Notes: generated by a model from the letters alone, not told the origin. DNA of 8,036 nucleotides from Acidimicrobiaceae bacterium (GCA_003157945.1 PMFY01000404.1:1-8036); one strand, 5' to 3'. Shown: positions 1 through 5,915, counted from the stretch's first letter. Numbers and translations: made by a program.

Positions 1-145
1 GTCTTGCGAGCCGGAGCCTTCCTGGCCGTGGACTTGCGAGCCGTGGTCTTCTTCGCCGCGGTCTTGCGAGCCGGAGCCTTCCTGGCAGTGGTCTTGCGAG
101 CCGTGGTCTTCTTCGCCGCGGTCTTGCGAGCCGGAGCCTTCCGAG
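1..145. repeat. 60-bp tandem repeat inside the HU tail, about 2.4 copies
   Basis: Bases 1-60 and 61-120 match at 58 of 60 positions (differences at 27/87 and 32/92), and a third partial copy starts at 121. Each unit encodes 20 tail residues, that is four five-residue motifs of the KTTAR/KAPAR/KTAAK kind. The array may continue past the window edge. The high nucleotide identity, not just amino-acid identity, suggests recent duplication or slippage, so tail length is likely to vary between strains. Confidence 0.85.
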
Positions 146-572
146 CCGGAGCCTTCTTCACCGCCCTCTTGGCGGCCGTCTTCTTGGCCGCCGTCTTCTT
201 CGCGGTGGCCTTCTTGGCTGCCGTCTTCCGGGCCGGGGCCTTGCGGGCCGGGGCCTTCTTGGCTGCCGTCTTCTTTACTGCCATGGGCACTTCCTCCTTA
301 GGGATCAACGCCGACTTGAACGCCGAACCGGTGGCGAACCGGACACTTCTCGACGCCGGGATGCGCACCGCTGCACCTGTCCGGGGATTCCGACCCGTGC
401 GTGCGGCTCGTCGAACCGGGGTGAACGTCCCGAATCCGACAACCGTCACTTTCCGCCCGGATTGAACCTCCATGATGATCGTCCCGAACAGCTGCTCCAC
501 CACGTCTTCCACGGTGCGCCGGGTCGCCTGCGTCGACTCGGTCACCGCATGGACGAGCTGAGACCTGTTCAC
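1..572 (-). CDS. hupB: HU-family DNA-binding protein with histone-like Lys/Arg tail (HupB type), 3' end cut off
   Basis: Nucleoid-associated protein that bends and compacts DNA. From a GTG at 572 the visible 190 codons give an HU fold (residues 1-96) and then a basic low-complexity tail (97-190 and continuing off the window). The fold shows the HU hallmarks GFGTF (46-50) and RNPRTG on the DNA-binding arm (61-66, with Pro63, the position that intercalates DNA in HU/IHF). The tail is built of five-residue units such as KAPAR, KTAAK and KTTAR, as in mycobacterial HupB. GTG is chosen because GAGGAG (584-579) lies six bases upstream and the protein then starts MNRSQLVHAV, the usual HU N-terminus. 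An extra strong ribosome binding site and ATG lie in frame at residue 97. The gene is divergent from the coupling-ATPase gene. Family assignment is firm; the symbol is by analogy with mycobacteria. Confidence 0.93.
   Translation of the reverse strand, partial: MNRSQLVHAVTESTQATRRTVEDVVEQLFGTIIMEVQSGRKVTVVGFGTFTPVRRAARTGRNPRTGAAVRIPASRSVRFATGSAFKSALIPKEEVPMAVKKTAAKKAPARKAPARKTAAKKATAKKTAAKKTAAKRAVKKAPARKAPARKTAAKKTTARKTTARKAPARKTAAKKTTARKSTARKAPARK
282..300 (-). promoter_or_regulatory. Internal ribosome binding site and in-frame ATG at the HU fold/tail junction
   Basis: On the minus strand TAAGGAGG (300-293) is followed by eight bases and an ATG (284-282) that is in frame with the HU gene, as codon 97. 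The Shine-Dalgarno match is better than the one in front of the annotated GTG start. Initiation here would make a free Lys/Ala/Arg-rich polypeptide beginning MAVKKTAAKK, resembling stand-alone bacterial H1-like proteins. The bases are seen directly; use of the site is inferred. Alternatively the stretch may be a relic of a fusion between an HU gene and a separate H1-like gene. Confidence 0.5.
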
Positions 573-578
573 GTTGAT

Positions 579-584
579 CTCCTC
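579..584 (-). promoter_or_regulatory. Ribosome binding site deciding the HU GTG start
   Basis: GAGGAG on the minus strand is six bases before the GTG at 572. It decides this non-ATG start. Confidence 0.7.
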
Positions 585-642
585 AGCGATACGTAACCAA
601 CTACTAGCCAAATGGCTTTTTCGATGCAGGTCAAGCACTACG

Positions 643-690
643 ACGCGTTCGCGCACGCGTTCGCGGCGCGCCGCGGACACGTCGCGTGCG
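643..690. repeat. Nested direct and inverted CGCG repeats
   Basis: ACGCGTTCGCG occurs twice in tandem (643-653 and 655-665, period 12). A perfect 14-base palindrome CGCGGCGCGCCGCG occupies 662-675. CGCACGCG (652-659) is inverted as CGCGTGCG (683-690), and CGACGCG (641-647) as CGCGTCG (706-712). Such an arrangement suits an operator or another protein-binding DNA site, but no known binding motif is recognised. Confidence 0.6.
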
Positions 691-851
691 GCGCGCGCGG
701 CGCAGCGCGTCGACAGCGGGTGGGGTGCCTCCGGAACGACGATGAAATTTCCCTGTGTTGGCAACGGTTTTTCGGCCTACCCTCTCCTTGGCCCCCTTCG
801 CGGACGTCGGTGTCCGCCGCTGCCAGTGCGTCGCGCGTGCGACGCCGATGT

Positions 852-855
852 GGAG
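852..855 (+). promoter_or_regulatory. Ribosome binding site selecting the ATG at 863
   Basis: GGAG is followed by seven bases and the ATG at 863. The other in-frame candidates, GTG 755 and ATG 848, have no Shine-Dalgarno sequence, and the intervening residues have no family similarity that I recognise. Confidence 0.55.
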
Positions 856-862
856 AACGGGT

Positions 863-2332
863 ATGAAAACTTTTTTCTCACCGGAGGACCGATCGCGCAC
901 TATCGACGCATCGCGCGTCGTGCACGACGCGAGCGACCACGCGCGCAACGGCCTCTATCTCGGCCACGACGCGCACGGTTGGCACTACGCGGAAGGACAA
1001 CATTCGGTGCTCGTGCTCGGCCCGCCGCGGTCGGGCAAGACGTCCGCACTGCTCATTCCGAACGTGCTGTCCGCGTCGGGCGCGGTGGTCACGACATCGA
1101 CGAAACCCGACGTGCTCGACGCCACCCTCGCCGCGCGTTCGTCGGGGGGAACGTGCCATCTCTTCGATCCCTCGGGATCGGTCGCCGACCGCCCGGGGGT
1201 CCACCGCCTCCGCTGGTCGCCGCTCCCGGCGTGCACCTCGTGGCGGACCGCGCTCATGACCGCACGGTCGCTCGTCGTCGTCGGTTCGACGGGCGCCGGG
1301 GCGGTGCAGGCCGATTCCTCCCACTGGACCGAGCGGGCCCAGGCCCTGCTGGCCCCGCTGCTGCACGCCGCCGCACTCGAGGGTGCCGACATGCGCACCG
1401 TGCTGGCCTGGGTGGACCGCCGTCGGGCCCTGCCCGCCCAGCAGGCACTGGCGTCCGGGGGTGATGCGGCCATCGCCCGGGACCTCCTCGACGGCATCGT
1501 GACCACCGACGAGCGTGAGCTCAGCGGCATCTGGTCGACGGCCTCGGGGGCGCTGGGTGCCTTCCGGTCGGAACAGGCACTGGCCGCCACCTGCGATCCC
1601 GATTTCGACCCGGTCGGCTTCGTCGCCTCGGGCGACACCGTGTACATCGCCGCCCCGGCCCACCATCAGGCGCTGGTGGCGCCGCTCGTCGTGGGCCTGA
1701 TCGACGACGTGCGCCGCGCCACCTACGACCGCGCCGCGGACGGACCGGCGCAGTCGGGGCCCCCGGTGCTGCTGGCCCTGGACGAGTTGGCCAACATCGC
1801 CCCTCTGCCCGAGCTCCCCTCGATGGTGAGCGAGGGCGGCGGCCAGGGCCTGGTGACGCTGGCCTGCTTCCAGGACCTGTCCCAGGCCCGCCACCGGTGG
1901 CCCGGGCAGGCCGACGGCTTCCCCTCGCTCTTCGGCACGACCGTGGTCCTGCCCGGCATCGGCGACGTCCGCACCCTCGAGGCCCTGTCGGTGCTGTCGG
2001 GCGACCACGAGATCGTCGTCCGATCGGTGTCGCGCGGCCGGGCGCCCTCCGACCGACCGCTCACGGACCTGCTCGGGCGCGGACGGATCCAGACCGGCGA
2101 ACAGCTCGGGACCCAGTGGCGGCGCCGGCTCGCCCCGGACGACATCACCCGCGGTCGTCCCGGGCACGCCCTGGCGTTCGGAGCCCGCAACCAGCCGGCC
2201 TGGTTCCCGCTCGCCCCGGCCCACGTGGCCGAGCCGTGGCGGAGCCTGCGCACCCCCGACCGCGCCCTCGAGGGTCCGCGGGCCGGGTTGACCGAGCGGG
2301 CCCAGCTCACCCGGGACGGATCGGGTCGCTGA
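863..2332 (+). CDS. VirD4/TraG-family type IV coupling ATPase, soluble form
   Basis: Conjugative coupling proteins are hexameric ATPases that take relaxase-DNA complexes to a type IV secretion channel. The 489-residue protein has a Walker A loop GPPRSGKTS (53-61), the typical following segment LLIPNVL, a Walker B strand VLLALDE (302-308), and downstream ACFQDLSQARHRW (334-346), the VirD4/TraG sensor region. The C-terminal TraM-recognition-like part covers roughly 300-450. Residues 1-50 contain no hydrophobic segment, so the two N-terminal membrane helices of classical VirD4 are absent and the protein should be cytoplasmic or depend on a partner. The start is ATG 863, with GGAG seven bases upstream. 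It lies tail-to-tail with a MobF relaxase, which supports a role in DNA mobilisation. An alternative is a domesticated ATPase acting on chromosomal DNA. The first 400 bases are richer in CGCG than the rest. Confidence 0.88.
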   Translation: MKTFFSPEDRSRTIDASRVVHDASDHARNGLYLGHDAHGWHYAEGQHSVLVLGPPRSGKTSALLIPNVLSASGAVVTTSTKPDVLDATLAARSSGGTCHLFDPSGSVADRPGVHRLRWSPLPACTSWRTALMTARSLVVVGSTGAGAVQADSSHWTERAQALLAPLLHAAALEGADMRTVLAWVDRRRALPAQQALASGGDAAIARDLLDGIVTTDERELSGIWSTASGALGAFRSEQALAATCDPDFDPVGFVASGDTVYIAAPAHHQALVAPLVVGLIDDVRRATYDRAADGPAQSGPPVLLALDELANIAPLPELPSMVSEGGGQGLVTLACFQDLSQARHRWPGQADGFPSLFGTTVVLPGIGDVRTLEALSVLSGDHEIVVRSVSRGRAPSDRPLTDLLGRGRIQTGEQLGTQWRRRLAPDDITRGRPGHALAFGARNQPAWFPLAPAHVAEPWRSLRTPDRALEGPRAGLTERAQLTRDGSGR

Positions 2333-2432
2333 CGCGGCGCGGCCCGTCGCCGAGACGGCGGCGGAGGACCCGGGACCGCGGATCACGGGCGGCGGGGGCG
2401 TGGCGCCGGGCCCCCCGGAGGAAGACACGCCC
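2333..2432. other. Convergent spacer between coupling ATPase and relaxase genes
   Basis: This 100-base gap between two converging genes should contain transcription stops. GGGGGC (2394-2399) pairs with GCCCCC (2410-2415) around a ten-base loop, and CCGTC (2344-2348) pairs with GACGG (2354-2358). Neither is followed by a T-run on either strand, so a factor-independent terminator is only possible. Confidence 0.3.
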
Positions 2433-3749
2433 TCACCGACCGAGTTCGAGCGGCGGTCGCACCCCGGGAGCGGACCCGTCCCCGGGGGCACGGCCCGTCC
2501 GGCGCCCGGGGCCGTCGCCCGGAGGCGTCCGGACCGGCCCTGCGGGGTCCCCACCCGGCCCCCGCGCCACACCCGGCACCCGCCCGACGGGGTCGATCGC
2601 CCCGCTCCACGACCCCGGGCCGTCGTCGCGCCGCCGGGAGCCGAGGGCTGATCCCACCGCGCCGGCCAGGCGCACCACGTCCCGACCGTCCAGGCCCTGG
2701 GGTGCGGCGTCGGCGACGGCCGTCACGTGGTCGCGGGCCGTCAGGCGTCCACGTGTCGCACCCGACCGGACGAGCCCCTCCACGACGTCGCCGGCTCGGA
2801 GCTCCTCGCCCCGGCCGGCCTGCGGCGCCCGACCGACCACCGACACCAGGTCGTTGACGTCGATCCCCATCGAGGCGGCACGACGCCTCCACGCCGACCG
2901 GAGGTCGTCGGAGGACACGTCCCGGTCCTTGTCGGGGCGGTCGGCGAAGTAGGCCACCCGCCGGACGCCCGGGGAACCACGCCCACCGGTCCGGCGGTGG
3001 GACGACTCGTCGATCGATGCCGCGCGCTGCGAAAAGAGCCGGCACAGCACCGGATCCACGCCCACCACCTCCCACGGGCCGGTCGCCCCACGCCGCCACG
3101 CCACGCCGGCGGACCGGGTCAGGTGGTGTCGGAGCGAGGCGTCGTAGACGGCCTGCGTGGCCCGCCGGTGGAGGAACAGGCGGCGACTGTCGAGTGACGA
3201 CCACCGGCCGTCCAGGCCCTGGGCCACGTTGGCCGTCACCACGTGGGAGTGGAGGTGCGGATCGAGGGTGCGGCTGGTCCGGTGGACGAATCCGGCGGCC
3301 ACGGCCCCGGTGGTGCCGAGGTGGTGGACCTGGCCGCCCCGGGACCGCCGCACCCCCAGCCCGGCCCCCTCGAGGTAGGCGACCGCATCGGCCACGGCCG
3401 CGGTGTGCGCCGATCCTGCGGCCGCACCGAGCTCGCGCGGCGCCAACAGGTGGAGGAGGCTGACCGCCTTGGGGGCGGCGAATACGAGGTCGAACCCGCA
3501 CACCGGGCGGGCACCCTGCACCTGACGCAGTGCGCCACCCCCGGTCGGATGGCGTCCGGCGAGCACCTCGGCCAGGTCCGGGCGCCGCACGGCCCCGCGC
3601 AGTCCGAGTGCGTCGCTGCCCCGACCGGCCCACTCACCGGGGGACTCACCCGCCACCCCGGGCCCCTCGACCGCCAGGGCCCCGTCGTGCCCCAGGTCGG
3701 CGAGGTGGTAGTCGACGCCGTCACCTCGCACGACGTGCAGTTTCAGCAC
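2433..3749 (-). CDS. MobF/TrwC-type relaxase domain protein lacking the helicase
   Basis: HUH-endonuclease relaxases nick one strand at an origin of transfer and stay covalently bound through a tyrosine. From GTG 3749 the protein has 438 residues. MobF features are in the expected order: a candidate nucleophile Tyr14, the block EWAGRGSDALGL (39-50), the signature GFDLVFAAPKAVSLL (85-99), and metal ligands His156, His167 and His169 in the pattern H-x10-HxH with Asn174, matching TrwC His150/161/163. The similarity ends near residue 370, where family members continue into a RecD-like helicase. Here a Gly/Pro/Arg-rich, probably disordered tail (375-438) runs to the stop. GTG 3749 is preferred over GTG 3839 because MobF proteins begin almost at this motif and the extra 30 residues are low-complexity. 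Its Shine-Dalgarno (GGGGG) is weak. A hairpin overlaps the start. The gene is in the same direction as pafBC, 200 bases downstream. Confidence 0.88.
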   Translation of the reverse strand: MLKLHVVRGDGVDYHLADLGHDGALAVEGPGVAGESPGEWAGRGSDALGLRGAVRRPDLAEVLAGRHPTGGGALRQVQGARPVCGFDLVFAAPKAVSLLHLLAPRELGAAAGSAHTAAVADAVAYLEGAGLGVRRSRGGQVHHLGTTGAVAAGFVHRTSRTLDPHLHSHVVTANVAQGLDGRWSSLDSRRLFLHRRATQAVYDASLRHHLTRSAGVAWRRGATGPWEVVGVDPVLCRLFSQRAASIDESSHRRTGGRGSPGVRRVAYFADRPDKDRDVSSDDLRSAWRRRAASMGIDVNDLVSVVGRAPQAGRGEELRAGDVVEGLVRSGATRGRLTARDHVTAVADAAPQGLDGRDVVRLAGAVGSALGSRRRDDGPGSWSGAIDPVGRVPGVARGPGGDPAGPVRTPPGDGPGRRTGRAPGDGSAPGVRPPLELGR

Positions 3750-3780
3750 CGTGCCCCCGCCGCGTCGGCGCGGGCACGGT
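3748..3780. repeat. 33-base inverted repeat over the relaxase start codon
   Basis: Left arm 3748-3762 and right arm 3766-3780 pair at 14 of 15 positions (mismatch 3757/3771) around a three-base loop CGT. The arm sequence on the plus strand starts ACCGTGCCC and the other ends GGGCACGGT. It overlaps the first two bases of the GTG start (3749-3747) and includes the G-run that would be its Shine-Dalgarno. It could be a relaxase-binding hairpin or a structure that hides the start in mRNA. The pairing is seen directly; the role is inferred. Confidence 0.8.
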
Positions 3781-3908
3781 CGACCGGGACCCGGGAGCTG
3801 AGCGGACCGCTCGTCGTGCGCACGTCGCCGTCCTCCCACGACGTGCTGTCCGGAACCTTGCCGGCGACCTGCCCGAGCGGGCCCGGCATGGCGCCCGCCG
3901 GCTCCGGA

Positions 3909-3940
3909 CCCCCGACCCGGCCCCCGACCCGGCCCTTCCC
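3909..3940 (-). repeat. Six-tract G-quadruplex-forming repeat after pafC
   Basis: The plus strand has six C-runs (3909-3913, 3916-3918, 3921-3925, 3928-3930, 3933-3935, 3938-3940), all separated by two bases. The minus strand therefore has six G-runs with two-base loops, well within the usual intramolecular G-quadruplex pattern. Part of it is an exact 12-base tandem repeat (3911-3922 and 3923-3934). It starts nine bases after the pafC stop codon in the direction of transcription and would be in the 3' untranslated RNA or in the leader of the relaxase gene. Confidence 0.7.
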
Positions 3941-3949
3941 GTACGGCGT

Positions 3950-4921
3950 CTACCCCCGGTAGCGGGCCAGGATCCGCGTCGCCGCGTCGGCGGCCAGCTC
4001 CCGGTCCTCGACCGGCTCGAGCACCTCGGCGTCCGGGCCGAGCCGCAGCAGGAGTCGTTCGAGCCAGGCGTCACCGCCCACGAAGACCTCCCAGACCGTG
4101 CGCCCACCTTCTGCCTCCTCGGCCGCGGAGGGGACGGTGTCGAACAGCCACGCCTTGGTCGGGTCGGCGGCGATCCGCACCCGGCGGCTGTCAGGCCCGG
4201 GTACGAACGCCCCGAGGGCCCCGCCGGTCGGGGTCCCCTCCCCCGGGCTCGACCGGTCCGCCGCCGCGTCGGCCAGCACCTCGGGCGACGCCGGTCCGGC
4301 GGATTCAGCGGTGGCGATCCGGTCGACCCGGAAACGACGGACCCCGTCGGCCACCTCGCACCAGGCGTCCACGTACCAGTGCCCCTCCGACGCGAAGAGC
4401 CGTCGGGGCGTGATGGTCCGCTCGGCCGTCTGGTCGGTGGAGGCGGAGTAGTACGTGACGGTCAGCCGTTCGTGGGCCGCCAGGGCGTTGCGCACCGTCT
4501 CGAGCAGGTCGGGGGTGTCGAGCTCGACCTCGATGCCAGTCTGTCCGAGCGCCCGGTCGAGCTTGGCCAGGGCCCGGGACAGGGCGCCGTCCTCGTCGCT
4601 CCCCGGGACGGCGAGCAGCGCCCGGGCCGATGCGGCGAGGCCGAGGCCCTCGCGGGGACTGAGGCGACGGGGCCGGGCCAGGGTCGTCCCGACCCGGGTC
4701 GACACCGAGTCCTCGGTGACCACGATCTCGAGCAGCTGGTCCGGGGTGTAGGGCGGCACGCCACAGCAGGCGGCCATCTCGAGCTCGGCCACCAGGGCGG
4801 TGGGCGTGAGATCGAACCGGGCGGCCACCTCATCGATCGGGGCCTCCCCCTCCTGGGCCAGCCAGGTCAGGATGGCCAGCAGGCGGCGGAGGCGGGTGGC
4901 GGTGTCGACGGCGGGGCTCAT
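3950..4921 (-). CDS. pafC: WYL-domain transcription regulator, PafC-like
   Basis: Partner of PafB; in mycobacteria the PafBC complex activates the LexA/RecA-independent DNA-damage response. The 323 residues show an N-terminal winged-helix part (about 8-60), a WYL domain with HWYVDAW (181-187) and RRFRVDRI (195-202), and a C-terminal WCX-type segment (about 245-320). The start is an ATG whose first base is at 4921. It overlaps the pafB TGA in an ATGA, so the two are translationally coupled. In many actinobacteria pafBC follow the Pup ligase gene pafA; that gene is not in this window, and a divergent ctaG-like gene precedes pafB instead. No helix-turn-helix-disrupting change is evident. Assignment as PafC rather than another WYL regulator rests on the tandem pair. 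Confidence 0.85.
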   Translation of the reverse strand: MSPAVDTATRLRRLLAILTWLAQEGEAPIDEVAARFDLTPTALVAELEMAACCGVPPYTPDQLLEIVVTEDSVSTRVGTTLARPRRLSPREGLGLAASARALLAVPGSDEDGALSRALAKLDRALGQTGIEVELDTPDLLETVRNALAAHERLTVTYYSASTDQTAERTITPRRLFASEGHWYVDAWCEVADGVRRFRVDRIATAESAGPASPEVLADAAADRSSPGEGTPTGGALGAFVPGPDSRRVRIAADPTKAWLFDTVPSAAEEAEGGRTVWEVFVGGDAWLERLLLRLGPDAEVLEPVEDRELAADAATRILARYRG

Positions 4922-5877
4922 CGGTCACCGCCGGCGGCGGCCACGATGGACTCGAGGCGTTCCACCACGGCGGCGCGCACCTCGTCGGGCCGCAGCACCT
5001 CGGCGTGGTCCAGGAGGTCGAGGACCCAGGACACCAGCGCCTCGACGTCGGTCACCTCCAGGCCGACGACCACTCCGCCGTCGTCCGTCCGCCCGACGAC
5101 GGCGTCAGGCCCGAGCTCGGTCACCACCTGCGACGCCTCCGCCGGATCGACGGCCACGTCGACCTGGACCGACTCACCCGGTCCGAAGTGCCAGGGGTCA
5201 CGGGAGAACTCCCCGTCGGCGTCGAACCCGGCGGGCAGTTCCGACGACCCGGGCGGCCCGACCTGGGGCTGGCCGTCGAACCGGTCGACCCGGAAGGTGC
5301 GGGCCTCGCCCTTGGCGCGGTCCCGACCCACGACGTACCAGTGGCCGCCCCGGAAGCGGATGCCGGCCACGTCCACCGACCGGGGGGCGCCCCGGTAGGA
5401 GAAGTCCACGGCGGCACCGGTCCGGACGGCGTCGAACAGCAGGGGGAGCGCCGGAAGGCCGTCCACCAGGGGCAGGTCGACGAGCGGCAGCGGGGCGCCG
5501 CGCCGGGGCCAGCTCCCGCCCATCCCCAGCTTGGAGAGCGCCTCCCTCCCGATAGGCTCGCCGAGGTGGACGCCGGCCACCGCCAGGTTCAGGGCCGCCT
5601 GCTCGTCGGGTTCGAGGCCGAGATCGGGAAGGTAGTACGCGTCGGGGTCCACCCGGTACCCGACCTGCTCCTCGGCCTCGATGGACTCCGCCAGGACCGG
5701 CACCCCCTCGTCGCGCAGGAGGCGCTTGTCGCGCTCGAACGCCTGGCGACGGGCCTCGTGGCCCGCGGGGTACCCGGGGACACGGTCGGCGATCTCCCGC
5801 AGGCTGAGTGGTCGGCTGGCGTCCAGCAGCACCAGCAGCAGGTCGGTGACACGTTCGAGGCGGTCGGGTTGGGCCAT
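4918..5877 (-). CDS. pafB: WYL-domain transcription regulator, PafB-like
   Basis: First gene of the pafBC pair; the product acts with PafC as a DNA-damage-responsive activator in actinobacteria. The 319 residues begin MAQPDRLERVTDLLLVLLDA and contain a winged helix-turn-helix (about 5-61, including FERDKRLLRDEGVPV at 47-61), a WYL domain with HWYVVGRD (179-186) and RTFRVDRF (193-200), and a WCX-like C-terminal domain (about 235-315). The ATG at 5877 is chosen over a TTG three codons upstream because a TAGATT -10 box ends seven bases before the ATG, which implies a leaderless transcript, and because the helix-turn-helix starts right after it. The stop codon overlaps the pafC start. The neighbour is a divergent ctaG-like gene 38 bases away. 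Confidence 0.87.
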   Translation of the reverse strand: MAQPDRLERVTDLLLVLLDASRPLSLREIADRVPGYPAGHEARRQAFERDKRLLRDEGVPVLAESIEAEEQVGYRVDPDAYYLPDLGLEPDEQAALNLAVAGVHLGEPIGREALSKLGMGGSWPRRGAPLPLVDLPLVDGLPALPLLFDAVRTGAAVDFSYRGAPRSVDVAGIRFRGGHWYVVGRDRAKGEARTFRVDRFDGQPQVGPPGSSELPAGFDADGEFSRDPWHFGPGESVQVDVAVDPAEASQVVTELGPDAVVGRTDDGGVVVGLEVTDVEALVSWVLDLLDHAEVLRPDEVRAAVVERLESIVAAAGGDR

Positions 5878-5884
5878 TCCCGCC

Positions 5885-5890
5885 AATCTA
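5885..5890 (-). promoter_or_regulatory. -10 box of a leaderless pafBC promoter
   Basis: TAGATT on the minus strand (5890-5885) fits the actinobacterial TANNNT consensus. It is followed by seven bases and the pafB ATG, the spacing expected if transcription starts at the start codon. The Shine-Dalgarno-like bases in between (GGCGGGA) are too close to act. PafBC-dependent promoters have their own motif further upstream, which I did not find here. Confidence 0.55.
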
Positions 5891-5903
5891 CGGCCCGGAT
5901 GAC

Positions 5904-5909
5904 GGGAGG
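5904..5909 (+). promoter_or_regulatory. Ribosome binding site for the ctaG-like gene
   Basis: GGGAGG six bases before the GTG at 5916 supports this non-ATG start. Because only 38 bases separate the start from pafB, the promoter must overlap the 5' end of pafB or its promoter. Confidence 0.65.
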
Positions 5910-5915
5910 CGCACC

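Larger units (their letters stand above)
573..862. other. Divergent intergenic region with CGCG-rich palindromes
   Basis: This 290-base stretch separates the HU gene (minus) from the coupling-ATPase gene (plus), so it must carry promoters for both. The part next to the HU gene (590-634) is AT-richer than the surroundings and contains TTGACC (634-629, minus) as a possible -35. No -10 at a normal distance from it is convincing. On the plus side TACCCT (778-783) is a possible -10 for the ATPase gene, but the TTGGCA at 758-763 is only 14 bases from it, too close for a standard -35. The middle part (641-720) is an unusually dense cluster of CGCG words and inverted repeats. I see no RNA gene and no credible coding region here. 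Confidence 0.6.

Noticed and set aside
4..465. Open frame on the plus strand opposite the HU gene, with Phe/Leu/Ala-rich repeats
   Set aside because: It is the reverse complement of the Lys/Ala tail repeats and the HU fold; the minus-strand frame has clear HU motifs and a ribosome binding site.
606..621. AGCCA-AA-TGGCT followed by five T as an intrinsic terminator
   Set aside because: The stem is at most five pairs with a two-base loop, too weak, and it lies where no gene ends.
643..665. CRISPR-like or iteron-like repeat
   Set aside because: Only two 11-base copies with a one-base gap; there are no spacers and no cas or replication-initiator gene.
755..862. N-terminal extension of the coupling ATPase from a GTG at 755
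   Set aside because: There is no Shine-Dalgarno sequence and no recognisable homology; ATG 863 has GGAG at seven bases.
878..2572. 564-codon open frame on the minus strand opposite the coupling ATPase
   Set aside because: High GC keeps antisense frames open. The translation is Arg/Gly/Pro-rich with no domain, while the plus strand has Walker A and B motifs.
2433..2600. Frameshifted remnant of a relaxase helicase domain in the tail
   Set aside because: I found no helicase motifs in any minus-strand frame here, and the converging ATPase gene leaves no room.
2383..3633. 416-codon minus-strand frame overlapping the relaxase in another phase
   Set aside because: It is Arg/Gly/Pro-rich; the HUH, FDLxFxAPK and tyrosine motifs are all in the other frame.
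3530..5398. 622-codon open frame on the plus strand across the relaxase start, spacer and pafBC
   Set aside because: It is low-complexity, crosses several genes on the opposite strand, and has no recognisable motif.
5878..5886. TTG start giving three more residues to PafB
   Set aside because: The TTG overlaps the TAGATT promoter box, and the ATG at 5877 fits leaderless geometry.
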